Shown piece after piece: positions 8,103 through 16,110 of a DNA stretch of 33,282 bases (its first letter is position 1; every line of letters starts with the position of its first letter). The DNA comes from Rhodobacteraceae bacterium UBA6273. GTDB lineage: Bacteria; Pseudomonadota; Alphaproteobacteria; Rhodobacterales; Rhodobacteraceae. Below the pieces are notes generated by a model. That model made no database searches. It had not been told where the DNA came from and was given only the letters and a program-made list of their open reading frames with translations. The stretch spans positions 575-33,856 of the forward strand of contig DJUV01000206.1 of NCBI GenBank assembly GCA_002440625.1, in the 5' to 3' direction. Both the position numbers and the translations under genes were made by a program.

Positions 8103-9065
8103 ATGACGAAATCACTGGTCGCCGACATCGGCGGTACGAACACGCGGGTCTCGCTTGCCGATGGGGCCGAAATCGACCGCGGCTCCATCCGCCGCTACGC
8201 CAATGCCGAACATGGCGGCCTCGGCGAAGTGCTCACGCGCTACCTTGCCGAGGCGGGCACGCCCGGCATCGGCGGGGCCTGCGTTGCGGTCGCCGGTCCG
8301 GTGGACAATGGCGTGGCCCACATGACCAACCTCGACTGGTATATCGACGGCGCGGGCGTCGCGCAGGCGACGGGCGCCGGACGGGTCGCAGTCCTCAACG
8401 ACCTTCAGGCGCAGGGCCACGGCCTTGATGCGCTCAGCCCCGCCGCCGTGCGCCAATTGATCGCGCGGCCCGCCACGAACCGGAGCCGCGCCTCGCGGCT
8501 GGTGATTGGCGTCGGCACCGGCTTCAACGCCGCACCGGTCCACCACGCGCCGGGCGGACGCCTCGTCGCCCCTTCCGAATGCGGCCATGTCACGCTTCCG
8601 GTCAGGTCGGAAGCTGACCTCGCGCTGATGCGCCATGTCGAAAAGGCACACGGATTTGCCGGGGTCGAGGATGTGCTGTCCGGCCGGGGGCTGGAGCGGC
8701 TTTATGCCTTCCACGCCAGCGAGGCCGGTCTTTCCACCCGCCTCAAGGCCTCCGAGATCATGGCCGCGATGGCCGAGGGCAAGGACGCGGTGGTGATGGT
8801 AACGGGCCGCAACTTCATCCGCCTTGTCGGCGCGGTCGCGGGCGACCTCGCGCTGATCCATGTGCCCTATGCCGGCATCTACCTGATCGGCGGCGTGGCG
8901 CGGGCCTTCACCGCCTTCTACGACGACTTCGGCTTTGAAGCGGCGTTCTGCGACAAGGGCCGTTTCTCGGAGTTCATGAAGGAATTCGCGGTCTCTATCG
9001 TCGAGGACGACTACCTCGCCCTGACCGGCTGCGCGATGTTTCTGGCGGACGGACTGGCGGACTGA
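8103..9065 (+). CDS. glk: Glucokinase
   Basis: A 320-residue hexokinase-type glucokinase (ROK-unrelated Glk family, as in E. coli) that phosphorylates free glucose released by AglA and the beta-glucosidase, using ATP. The ATP phosphate-binding motif is DIGGTNTR at about 8-15. The sugar-binding and catalytic segments follow as VAVAGPV, TNLDW and NDLQAQG (the catalytic Asp is in NDL). GVGTGF and the ECGH segment complete the active-site loops. The start was set at the ATG in MTKSLVADIGG, because an upstream extension would overlap the beta-glucosidase. The gene converges with pgi, with only 16 bases between them. Confidence 0.92.
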   Translation: MTKSLVADIGGTNTRVSLADGAEIDRGSIRRYANAEHGGLGEVLTRYLAEAGTPGIGGACVAVAGPVDNGVAHMTNLDWYIDGAGVAQATGAGRVAVLNDLQAQGHGLDALSPAAVRQLIARPATNRSRASRLVIGVGTGFNAAPVHHAPGGRLVAPSECGHVTLPVRSEADLALMRHVEKAHGFAGVEDVLSGRGLERLYAFHASEAGLSTRLKASEIMAAMAEGKDAVVMVTGRNFIRLVGAVAGDLALIHVPYAGIYLIGGVARAFTAFYDDFGFEAAFCDKGRFSEFMKEFAVSIVEDDYLALTGCAMFLADGLAD

Positions 9066-9081
9066 CGCCGGCCCCGCCCCC

Positions 9082-10680
9082 TCAGGCCCTGAGATAGGCG
9101 ACAAGCTGGCGGGTCGAACCGTCCTTGGCCGCGCCGTCCTCCTCGCCCTTCAAGACCGGATCGAGTGCCAGCGCCAGTTCCTTGCCAAGCTCCACCCCCC
9201 ATTGGTCGAAGGAATTGATGCCGAGGATCACGCCTTCGACAAAGACCCGGTGTTCGTAAAGCGCCACGATCTGGCCGAGGACGTAAGGCGTCAGCTTCGG
9301 ATAAAGGAGCGTCGTCGAGGGACGGTTGCCGGGAAAGACCCGGTGGCGCGCCTGCCGGTCCAACTCATCGCCCGTCAGGCCCTTCTTCGCCATGATCCCC
9401 CGCGCCTCATCAAAGCTCCGCCCGCGCAGAAGCGCTTCGGACTGCGCAAGGCAGTTTGCGGCCAGAAGCCGGTGCTGTGCCGCAAGGTCAGGCTCATGCC
9501 CCTCGCGCCCCAGCATGAATTCGCAAGGCACGACCCGGGTGCCCTGATGGATGAGCTGGTAGAACGCGTGCTGGCCGTTCGTCCCCGGCTCACCCCAGAC
9601 CACGGGGCCGGAATGCTCGGTCAGGTCGGCGCCGTCCATCGCCACGCGCTTGCCGTTGCTCTCCATCTCAAGCTGCTGGAGATAGGCGGGCAGCCGGGCG
9701 AGGCGCTGCTCATACGGCAGGACCGCGCGGGTGCCATAGCCGCAGATCTGGTTGTGCCAGATGCCGACCAGCGCCAGCATGACCGGCATGTTCTGATCGA
9801 AGGGCGCTTCCCGGAAATGCGCGTCCATCGCCGCAGCGCCCTTGAGGAAATCGCCGAAACTCTCCGGCCCGATGGCGATCATCAGCGACAGGCCGATCGG
9901 CCCCCACATCGAATAGCGCCCGCCGACCCAATCCTCGAAGCCGAAAACCCGGGTCGCCGGAATGCCGAAGGCCTCGGTTCTGTCGAGCGAGGTCGAGACG
10001 GCGGCGAACTGTGCCGCCGGGTCATTGACCTTGCGCGCCATCCAGGACCGCGCGGCCTCGGCATTGGTCATCGTCTCGATGGTGGTGAAGGTCTTGGACG
10101 CGACGACGACCAGCGTGGTTTCCGGGTTCAGCGGTTTCAGCACGTCATGGACATGCGCGCCGTCGACGTTGGAGACGAAATGAGCGCGTGGCCCGTCGGC
10201 ATAGGGCGACAGCGCAATCGCCGCCATCGCCGGGCCAAGGTCGGACCCGCCGATGCCGATGTTGACGATATCGGTGATCTTGCCGCCCTGCCCCTTGAAG
10301 CGGCCTTCGCGGACGTCACGGGCAAAGTCTTCCATCTTGGCATAGATTGCCCGGACCTCTGGCATCACGTCACGGCCATCGACCGTCACGCTGCCATCAA
10401 GATTGCGGAGCGCGGTGTGCAGGACCGCCCTGCCCTCGGTCTCATTGATCTTCTGGCCGCTGAACATGGCTTCGGCGCTGGCCCCGACATGGGCGGACTC
10501 GGCCAGCCGGATCAGCAGGTCGCGGGCATGTGGGTCAATGGCCGTCTTGGAGTAATCGAACAAAAAACCGTCATGTGAGACGCTGAAACCCGCTGCTCTA
10601 TGTTCATTTTCGAACAATTTCAGGATATGGCGGTCTTTCGTGTCGCGGTGATGGTATTGCAGATCGTTCCAAAGGCTCAT
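9082..10680 (-). CDS. pgi: Glucose-6-phosphate isomerase
   Basis: A 532-residue phosphoglucose isomerase interconverting glucose-6-phosphate and fructose-6-phosphate in the cytoplasm. Sugar-phosphate isomerase motifs are clear: [11 protein letters not shown] (about 140-150) and VVASKTFTT (192-200) bind phosphate. Likely catalytic residues are E340 in MESNGK, H371 in [10 protein letters not shown] and K500 in DQWGVELGK. The length is normal. It is the last gene of a zwf-pgl-pgi unit, 21 bases after pgl. In Rhodobacteraceae that use the Entner-Doudoroff route for glucose, Pgi mainly feeds fructose-6-phosphate back toward zwf or into cell-wall precursors; this use is inferred. Confidence 0.95.
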   Translation of the reverse strand: MSLWNDLQYHHRDTKDRHILKLFENEHRAAGFSVSHDGFLFDYSKTAIDPHARDLLIRLAESAHVGASAEAMFSGQKINETEGRAVLHTALRNLDGSVTVDGRDVMPEVRAIYAKMEDFARDVREGRFKGQGGKITDIVNIGIGGSDLGPAMAAIALSPYADGPRAHFVSNVDGAHVHDVLKPLNPETTLVVVASKTFTTIETMTNAEAARSWMARKVNDPAAQFAAVSTSLDRTEAFGIPATRVFGFEDWVGGRYSMWGPIGLSLMIAIGPESFGDFLKGAAAMDAHFREAPFDQNMPVMLALVGIWHNQICGYGTRAVLPYEQRLARLPAYLQQLEMESNGKRVAMDGADLTEHSGPVVWGEPGTNGQHAFYQLIHQGTRVVPCEFMLGREGHEPDLAAQHRLLAANCLAQSEALLRGRSFDEARGIMAKKGLTGDELDRQARHRVFPGNRPSTTLLYPKLTPYVLGQIVALYEHRVFVEGVILGINSFDQWGVELGKELALALDPVLKGEEDGAAKDGSTRQLVAYLRA

Positions 10681-10701
10681 CTCGAACCACTCCCTCGTTC
10701 T

Positions 10702-11373
10702 TCAGGCCGCCCAGTGGACGGTCGCATTGTCCAGGACGGCCCTGACCGGGGCCTCTGACGGCGAAAGCGCCATCGCCCGCTCAAGCGCCGCGCGCTTTTC
10801 CTTGCCGGTGATCAAGAGATGGATCGACATGGCATCGGCCAGCACGCGTGCCGTCAGTGTAATCCTCGGCTCACCCGCCCCCTCCGCCCGCATCGGCATC
10901 AGGATCGGCGCATCGGGCGCGAGCGCGTCCGCCAACCGGTCCGCGCCGGGAAAGAGAGAGGCGGTGTGCATGTCTGCGCCCATGCCGAGGAGCAAAACCG
11001 AGATCGGCAGATGCGGTTCGATCGCCGCCGCCAGTGCTGCGACCGAGGCTTCCGGTTCCGGCGTATCGGCGTAAAGCGGCAGGAAGGTTGCCGCCGAAGC
11101 CTTGCCGGTCAAGAGCCGCTGGCGCAACAACCTGCCATTGGAACGCGGGCTCGTCTCCGGCACCCAGCGTTCATCGTTCAGGAACACCGTCACCCGGTCC
11201 CAGTCAAGCCCGACGCCGGAAAGCACATCGAAGACCGGCCCCGGCGTCGTACCGCCCGGCACGCAGAGGCTGGCCGCGTCATTCGTCCTCAGTTGCGCGG
11301 CCAGATCGCTTGCCAGTTTGTCGGCAAGCGTGAACATCATCAGCTCGGCATCGGGATATTCGACGAGGTTCAT
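10702..11373 (-). CDS. pgl: 6-phosphogluconolactonase
   Basis: A 223-residue DevB/Pgl-type lactonase that hydrolyses 6-phosphogluconolactone to 6-phosphogluconate. Motifs: VPGGTTPGPVF near residue 38, NDERWVP near residue 67, and GMGADMHTASLFPG, the family's GxDGHTASLFP loop with Met in place of the second Gly. The start is the ATG that overlaps the zwf stop codon as ATGA, indicating translational coupling. A six-residue longer reading would overlap zwf further. The overlap with zwf upstream and the short gap to pgi downstream make this one operon. Confidence 0.93.
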   Translation of the reverse strand: MNLVEYPDAELMMFTLADKLASDLAAQLRTNDAASLCVPGGTTPGPVFDVLSGVGLDWDRVTVFLNDERWVPETSPRSNGRLLRQRLLTGKASAATFLPLYADTPEPEASVAALAAAIEPHLPISVLLLGMGADMHTASLFPGADRLADALAPDAPILMPMRAEGAGEPRITLTARVLADAMSIHLLITGKEKRAALERAMALSPSEAPVRAVLDNATVHWAA

Positions 11374-12824
11374 TCCTTCAGCTCCCGCCACCTCCGGCCG
11401 TCCCGGTGGAGAAGCATCAGCGCATCCTCCGGCCCCGACGAACCGGGGTCATAAGGCTTCGGCCGGTCGCCCCGCGCCTCCCAACCGTCGATGATCGGAT
11501 CGGTCCAGGCCCAGGCGGCCTCGACCTCGTCCCCGCGCATGAAGAGCGTCTGGTTGCCGCGGATCACATCCATGATGAGCCGTTCATAGGCATCGGGAAT
11601 GTCGGCTCCGGAATCACCCAGCGCATCGGCGAAGGACATGTCGAGCGGCACTTCGGTCAGCCGCATCCCGCCCGGCCCCGGCTCCTTGATCATCACCGAA
11701 AGCGTCATGCCCTCATTCGGCTGCAGCCGGATTGCCAGCACGTTCTCGTGCCAGGCCTCGCTGTCGCCGAAGATCGAATGCGGCACTTCCTTGAAGACGA
11801 CGGCGATCTCGGAAGTCCGCGCCCGCAGCTTCTTGCCCGTACGCAGGTAGAAAGGCGTGCCGGCCCAGCGCCAGTTGGCGACATGGACCTTCATCGCGAT
11901 ATAGCTTTCCGTCAGCGAGGCCGGGTTTTCGGAATCCTCGACATAGGACTTGCCGTCCCGGTTGGCGCGGTACTGGCCGCGCACGATCTCTTCCGGTTTC
12001 ACCGGTTCCAGCGCGCGGATGACCTTCAGCTTTTCGTCCCGAACCGCGTCGGGGTCGAACTTGTAGGGCGCTTCCATCGCGATGAGGCAGAGAAGCTGCA
12101 TCATGTGGTTCTGCACCATGTCCCGCATGGCGCCCGACTTGTCGTAATAGGCGCCGCGCCCGCCGACGCCGACGGTTTCGGCCACGGTGATCTGGACGTG
12201 ATCGACATGGCGGCCGTTCCACAAGGGTTCGAACAGGATGTTGGCGAAGCGCACCGCCATCAGGTTCTGGACGGTTTCCTTCCCGAGATAGTGGTCGATC
12301 CGGTAGATCTGGCTTTCATGGAAATGCTCGGCCAGCGTGGCGTTCAGCGCCTGCGCGCTTTCAAGGTCACGTCCGAAGGGCTTCTCAACGACGATCCGCG
12401 ATTCGGCGTTGGCGATCTTGTTGGCGTGGAGCCGCTCGGCGAGGGCGCCGAAGAGCGCGGGAGCGACCGAGAAATAGAAAGCCTGCACCACATCCTTGCG
12501 GACGAGCTTCGCCAGTTCCTTCCAGCCGCCGGTGCCCGTCGCATCGACGCTGACATAATGCATATGCTCGACAAAGCGGGCGACGGTTTCCGCATCGCGC
12601 GACTTCGCCGGAATGAATTCCTCGATCGCCTGCGTTGCCAGCGCGCGGAAGCCTTCATCGTTGAGGTCCGCCCGCGCAGCACCGATGATGCGCGAACCTT
12701 CGGGGATCTGGCCGGCGATGTAGCGGCGGTAAAGGCCGGGCAGGATCTTGCGGCGTGCCAGATCTCCGGTGCCGCCGAAGATGACGAGGTCGAAGGTCTG
12801 GACGGGGATCACGCGCGAAACCAT
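11370..12824 (-). CDS. zwf: Glucose-6-phosphate 1-dehydrogenase
   Basis: A 484-residue enzyme oxidising glucose-6-phosphate with NADP (or NAD), the first step of the Entner-Doudoroff and pentose phosphate routes. The dinucleotide-binding motif is FGGTGDLARRK (about 16-26), the active-site segment is RIDHYLGK (175-182, containing the catalytic-region His and Lys), and EKPFG is at about 147-151. The ATG was chosen because GAGGTGAGG lies at ribosome-site distance and the Rossmann strand begins right after it. A 16-residue longer reading would run through the upstream palindrome. First gene of zwf-pgl-pgi. The Entner-Doudoroff enzymes edd and eda are not in the window. Confidence 0.95.
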   Translation of the reverse strand: MVSRVIPVQTFDLVIFGGTGDLARRKILPGLYRRYIAGQIPEGSRIIGAARADLNDEGFRALATQAIEEFIPAKSRDAETVARFVEHMHYVSVDATGTGGWKELAKLVRKDVVQAFYFSVAPALFGALAERLHANKIANAESRIVVEKPFGRDLESAQALNATLAEHFHESQIYRIDHYLGKETVQNLMAVRFANILFEPLWNGRHVDHVQITVAETVGVGGRGAYYDKSGAMRDMVQNHMMQLLCLIAMEAPYKFDPDAVRDEKLKVIRALEPVKPEEIVRGQYRANRDGKSYVEDSENPASLTESYIAMKVHVANWRWAGTPFYLRTGKKLRARTSEIAVVFKEVPHSIFGDSEAWHENVLAIRLQPNEGMTLSVMIKEPGPGGMRLTEVPLDMSFADALGDSGADIPDAYERLIMDVIRGNQTLFMRGDEVEAAWAWTDPIIDGWEARGDRPKPYDPGSSGPEDALMLLHRDGRRWRELKE

Positions 12825-12847
12825 GTGTACCTCACCTCTGCTGCTAT

Positions 12848-12861
12848 CGTTAGCGCTAACG
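12848..12861. promoter_or_regulatory. Perfect 14-bp palindrome upstream of zwf (LacI-type operator candidate)
   Basis: CGTTAGCGCTAACG is a perfect palindrome ending 23 bases before the zwf start codon. It shares the AGCGCT core of LacI-family sites but has different outer bases (GTTAGC versus CAAAGC) from the three sites near aglR. It would suit control of the zwf operon by a second LacI-type regulator encoded elsewhere, or weaker binding by AglR. Confidence 0.6.
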
Positions 12862-12940
12862 GACCCGCTCATAGCGCCTTTGCCCGGCCAAGTCTAGCAT
12901 CGCGCGCATGACACGGCCATGCCAGCAACATCGCCCCGGA

Positions 12941-13936
12941 TCAGCCGTTCACATCGACCACGACGCGGCCCCGAACCTTGCCTTGCAGTATCTCGGCCCC
13001 AAACCTTGGAAGGTCGGCGAGCGTAGCGGCTTCTACCATACGTTCCAGCGTCTTCATCGGCAGGTCGCGGGCGATCCGCTCCCAGGCGCGGACACGGTTG
13101 GCATAGGGCTGCATCACGCTGTCGATGCCAAGAAGGTTGACGCCGCGGAGGATGAAGGGCGTGATGAGCGCCCCTTCGATCGCAGCACCTCCGGCAAGGC
13201 CGATGGCGGCGACGGAGGCGCCATACTTCATCTGTTTCAGTACCCGGCCCAGCATCACGCCCGCGACAGCATCGACGCAGCCGGCCCAAATCTCGCTTTC
13301 AAGCGGCTTTTTCGTCACCTCGGCGAAGTCCTCGCGCGGAACGATCTGCGTGGCGCCAAGGCCCTTCAGGTAGTCGGCCTGATCCGGGCGCCCGGTGACA
13401 GCGGCCACCTCATGGCCAAGATGCGCGAGAATCGCCACGGCGACCGAGCCGACACCGCCCGCCGCCCCGGTGACGAGCACCGGCCCCTGCCCCGGTGTCA
13501 GCCCCTGATCCTCAAGCGCCATCACCGCCAGCATCGCCGTCAGCCCTGCGGTTCCGACCGCCATCGCCTGACGTGTCGTCAGTCCCTTCGACAAGGGCAC
13601 CAGCCAGTCGGCCTTCACCCGCGCCTTCTGGGCATAGCCACCCCAATGCGCCTCGCCCACGCGCCAGCCGGTCAGGACGACTTTGTCGCCGGGCTTGTAG
13701 CGGGGGTCGGTCGAGCTTTCGACGGTGCCGGCGAAATCGATTCCCGGCACATGCGGATAGCTGCGGACCAGCCCCGCCCCCGGCCCGATACACAACCCGT
13801 CCTTGTAGTTCACGGTGGAGTATTCGACGGCAACCGTCACCTCGCCCTCGGGCAGGCGGCTTTCCTCGATCACCTGCACGGCGGCATGGGTCTTGCCCTC
13901 CGCATCCTTCTCGACGACCAGCGCTTTCAGGCTCAT
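12941..13936 (-). CDS. acuI: Acryloyl-CoA reductase, AcuI/YhdH-type medium-chain reductase
   Basis: A 331-residue zinc-free medium-chain dehydrogenase/reductase. It closely resembles Rhodobacteraceae AcuI, which reduces acryloyl-CoA to propionyl-CoA with NADPH during DMSP/acrylate and 3-hydroxypropionate metabolism and protects against toxic acryloyl-CoA. Visible features: the family's N-terminal LVVEKDAEG segment, EYSTVNYKDGL (38-48), HVPGIDFAGTV (62-72), and the NADPH-binding GAAGGVGS (157-164). The start codon follows a GGAGGAG ribosome site; a 25-residue extension has none. The gene lies 78 bases after the racemase gene and 116 bases before zwf, so it may be independent of both. A generic quinone reductase is a weaker alternative. 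Confidence 0.85.
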   Translation of the reverse strand: MSLKALVVEKDAEGKTHAAVQVIEESRLPEGEVTVAVEYSTVNYKDGLCIGPGAGLVRSYPHVPGIDFAGTVESSTDPRYKPGDKVVLTGWRVGEAHWGGYAQKARVKADWLVPLSKGLTTRQAMAVGTAGLTAMLAVMALEDQGLTPGQGPVLVTGAAGGVGSVAVAILAHLGHEVAAVTGRPDQADYLKGLGATQIVPREDFAEVTKKPLESEIWAGCVDAVAGVMLGRVLKQMKYGASVAAIGLAGGAAIEGALITPFILRGVNLLGIDSVMQPYANRVRAWERIARDLPMKTLERMVEAATLADLPRFGAEILQGKVRGRVVVDVNG

Positions 13937-14014
13937 GACTCCTCCGGGTTGATTGGGGCTACGGGGCGGCATTCCCCGAGTCGGCGCCAACCTTCCGGGC
14001 AAAGCCATCAAAGA

Positions 14015-14716
14015 TCAATCGCTTGCAGCGGGAAGATCTCCGGTCAGCGAGAACCGGACGATGGCCGCGGCGAGGCAGTCGAGCGTGTCGGTCCATTGGA
14101 GGCCTTCAGGCAGATGCGGTGTGAGAAGCGACAACTCGGTGCAGGCGATGGCGATATGGTCAGCACCTTGCGCCACCAGCCCCTCCGCCAGCCCGGCCAG
14201 TGCCGCGCCTTCCGCCCTGCCAGTCCGCCCCGCCTTGACCGCCCGGATGAGGTCGAGGACCGGCGCCTCATCCTCCGGCAGGACCATCGCCAGCCCGGCT
14301 TTGGCAAAGGCCGCGTCGAAAACCCGCGCCCGATGCACGGCGGGCGAAGCGAGCATCCCGATCCGCCGCCCCTTCGCCGCAAGCGCCGCCGTGCTGAGCG
14401 CGATCATGTCGAAGAAGGGTACCGCCACCGCGCTCTGTACCGCGTCGCCATAAGCATGGGCGGTGTTGCAGGGCATGGCGAGTGCCTTGGCCCCCCCCGC
14501 CTCCAGCGCCCGCGCCATCTCGGCCAGCACCGGCGCGGGGCTTTCGCCGGTCCCCTCGATCAGCGCGGCGATCCGGCTTGGCACCTGCGGGTTCTGGTGG
14601 ACGAGCAGCGGGATGTGATCGCCGTCGCCACCCCCGACGCGAAGGGCGATCACCTTCTGCATCAGAAGCACGGTCGCCTCCGGCCCCATGCCGCCCAATA
14701 CCCCGACCAGCTTCAT
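14015..14716 (-). CDS. Aspartate/glutamate racemase family protein
   Basis: A 233-residue cofactor-independent racemase (Asp/Glu/hydantoin racemase superfamily). It begins MKLVGVLGGMGPEAT, the classic aspartate racemase N-terminus. Both catalytic cysteines are present: C83 in MPCNTAHA and C192 in ACTELSLL. The substrate cannot be read from sequence; L-/D-aspartate is the default. The start is the ATG two bases after the stop of the preceding dehydrogenase, so the two are surely cotranscribed. A longer reading of 337 residues overlaps that dehydrogenase out of frame and was discarded. The link to a histidinol-dehydrogenase-like enzyme and a LysR regulator suggests a small catabolic unit that handles both enantiomers of a chiral acid or amino acid; this is inference. 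Confidence 0.85.
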   Translation of the reverse strand: MKLVGVLGGMGPEATVLLMQKVIALRVGGGDGDHIPLLVHQNPQVPSRIAALIEGTGESPAPVLAEMARALEAGGAKALAMPCNTAHAYGDAVQSAVAVPFFDMIALSTAALAAKGRRIGMLASPAVHRARVFDAAFAKAGLAMVLPEDEAPVLDLIRAVKAGRTGRAEGAALAGLAEGLVAQGADHIAIACTELSLLTPHLPEGLQWTDTLDCLAAAIVRFSLTGDLPAASD

Positions 14717-14718
14717 TG

Positions 14719-16014
14719 TCACCTCAGCCGGAACGTCTCGCCCGGGAAGAACTTCTCCAGCCGAATATCCGCACTTCGGGCGTGGCCTTCCATCCCCTCG
14801 TAGCGCGAAATCCGCGCGGTCACGGCGGCAAGGTCGCGCAGCGCCTCGGGCGAGACCTCCTGCCATGTCACCGCCTTCAGGAACTTCAGGACCGACAGCC
14901 CGCCGGTATAGCGCGCAGCACCGGAAGTCGGCAGTACATGGTTGGTGCCCGAAGCCTTGTCGCCGAAAGCCACCGTCGCCTCGGCCCCGAGGAAGAGCGC
15001 GCCGTAGGAGCGGAGCCGCCCGCGCCACCAGTCAAGGTCGGCGGCCTGCACATGCAGATGCTCCGGCGCGATGCAGTCCGCCTCCTCCGCCATCGCCTCG
15101 CGGTCGCTGCACAGGATGATCTCGCCCCGCGCGGCCCATGCCGCCTCGGCGGCGTCGCGGTTGACCTCGGGCAGACCGGCGATCAGGCGCGGCACCAGCG
15201 CGCCGACCCGCACGGCAAGATCGCGGCTGTCGGTGACCAGCCAGACCGGCGAGGTCGGCCCATGCTCGGCCTGCCCGACCAGATCCCACGCCACCAATTC
15301 GGCGTCAGCCGTAGCATCAGCGATGACAAGGCTGTCGGTCGGCCCCGCCACCATGTCGATGCCGACCTCGCCGAAAAGCTGGCGCTTGGCCTCGGCCACA
15401 TAGGCGTTCCCCGGCCCGACCAGCATGTCGGCGCGCGGCAGACCGAAAAGCCCGAAGCTCAGCGCCGCGACCGCCTGCACCCCGCCAAGGGCAAGGATGC
15501 GGTCCGCCCCCGCCACGTTCAGCGCGTAAAGAACCGCAGCCGGCACGCCACCCCGGCGCGGCGGCGTCGCGGCGGCGACATGGCCGACCCCCGCCTCGCG
15601 CGCCGTCGTCACCGTCATCAGCGCCGAGGCGATGTGGCAGTAGCGCCCGCCCGGCACATAGGCCCCGACCGCCGCGACCGGGATCAGCCGCTGGCCGACG
15701 CGCAGGCCGGGGCGCAGTTCCACCTCGGTTTCGCGGATGCTCGCGCGCTGGGCGCGGGCGAAGGCGGCGATGTTGTCATGGGCATAGAGGATGTCATCCT
15801 TGATCTGATCCGTCAGATCATCGCCCGCCGCCGCGACCTCATCGGCAGGCACCATGACCGGCCCGGTCCAGCCGTCGAACTCCCGCGCGAGGTCCAACGC
15901 CGCGCCGTCGCCCTCGCGTCTCAGGCGCGCCAGCATCGCAGCGACGTTCGCGCGAAGCTCTGCCTCCGCCAACTCTGCCTCATCTTTCGCCCGCTTGATG
16001 AATTCCGCACCCAT
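14719..16014 (-). CDS. Histidinol-dehydrogenase-like NAD-dependent dehydrogenase, possible sulfopropanediol dehydrogenase (HpsN-type)
   Basis: A 431-residue zinc-dependent dehydrogenase of the HisD superfamily. The HisD machinery is intact: Q248 and H251 in GQAEHGP, E318 and H319 in APEHL, D352 and H359 in GDKASGTNHVLP, H411 in EGMEGHARS. The region that binds histidinol in true HisD differs: YVPGGRYCHIAS (119-130), and AGPTDSLVIAD (223-233) where biosynthetic HisD has GPSE. From memory these features match the HpsN branch, which oxidises 2,3-dihydroxypropane-1-sulfonate to sulfolactate. No other his gene is nearby. It is transcribed with the racemase, divergent from a LysR gene, and an AGGGAAG ribosome site precedes its ATG. 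Taurine and sulfite genes begin 1.2 kb away, but no sulfolactate-cleaving genes (suyAB, slcD) are here, so the substrate remains open. Confidence 0.75.
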   Translation of the reverse strand: MGAEFIKRAKDEAELAEAELRANVAAMLARLRREGDGAALDLAREFDGWTGPVMVPADEVAAAGDDLTDQIKDDILYAHDNIAAFARAQRASIRETEVELRPGLRVGQRLIPVAAVGAYVPGGRYCHIASALMTVTTAREAGVGHVAAATPPRRGGVPAAVLYALNVAGADRILALGGVQAVAALSFGLFGLPRADMLVGPGNAYVAEAKRQLFGEVGIDMVAGPTDSLVIADATADAELVAWDLVGQAEHGPTSPVWLVTDSRDLAVRVGALVPRLIAGLPEVNRDAAEAAWAARGEIILCSDREAMAEEADCIAPEHLHVQAADLDWWRGRLRSYGALFLGAEATVAFGDKASGTNHVLPTSGAARYTGGLSVLKFLKAVTWQEVSPEALRDLAAVTARISRYEGMEGHARSADIRLEKFFPGETFRLR

Positions 16015-16029
16015 TCTCTACTTCCCTTC

Positions 16030-16076
16030 GTGAACAACTGGCGCCGGGGCTTGACCGCAAACCCGGCAGAGTTCAC
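16030..16076. promoter_or_regulatory. Divergent promoter region with a spaced GTGAAC/GTTCAC inverted repeat
   Basis: In the 96-base gap between the HisD-like gene and the LysR gene, GTGAAC (16030-16035) and its reverse complement GTTCAC (16071-16076) flank about 35 bases. This is only a candidate LysR contact site; the arms are short and the match could be chance. Confidence 0.25.
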
Positions 16077-16110
16077 CTTTTTGAAATCCGTAACCAGCCC
16101 GGAGAACCCG

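Noticed and set aside
13962..13978. CGGGG/CCCCG inverted repeat between the racemase and acuI genes
   Set aside because: A five-base stem with a seven-base loop in GC-rich DNA is expected by chance.
14719..16014. Reading the HisD-like gene as histidine biosynthesis
   Set aside because: No other his gene is nearby, its partner genes are a racemase and a LysR regulator, and the substrate-region motifs differ from those of biosynthetic HisD.
14482..16110. Plus-strand frame of 867 residues joining upstream sequence to the LysR gene
   Set aside because: The first two thirds are antisense to the racemase and dehydrogenase genes; only the part from 16111 matches LysR proteins.
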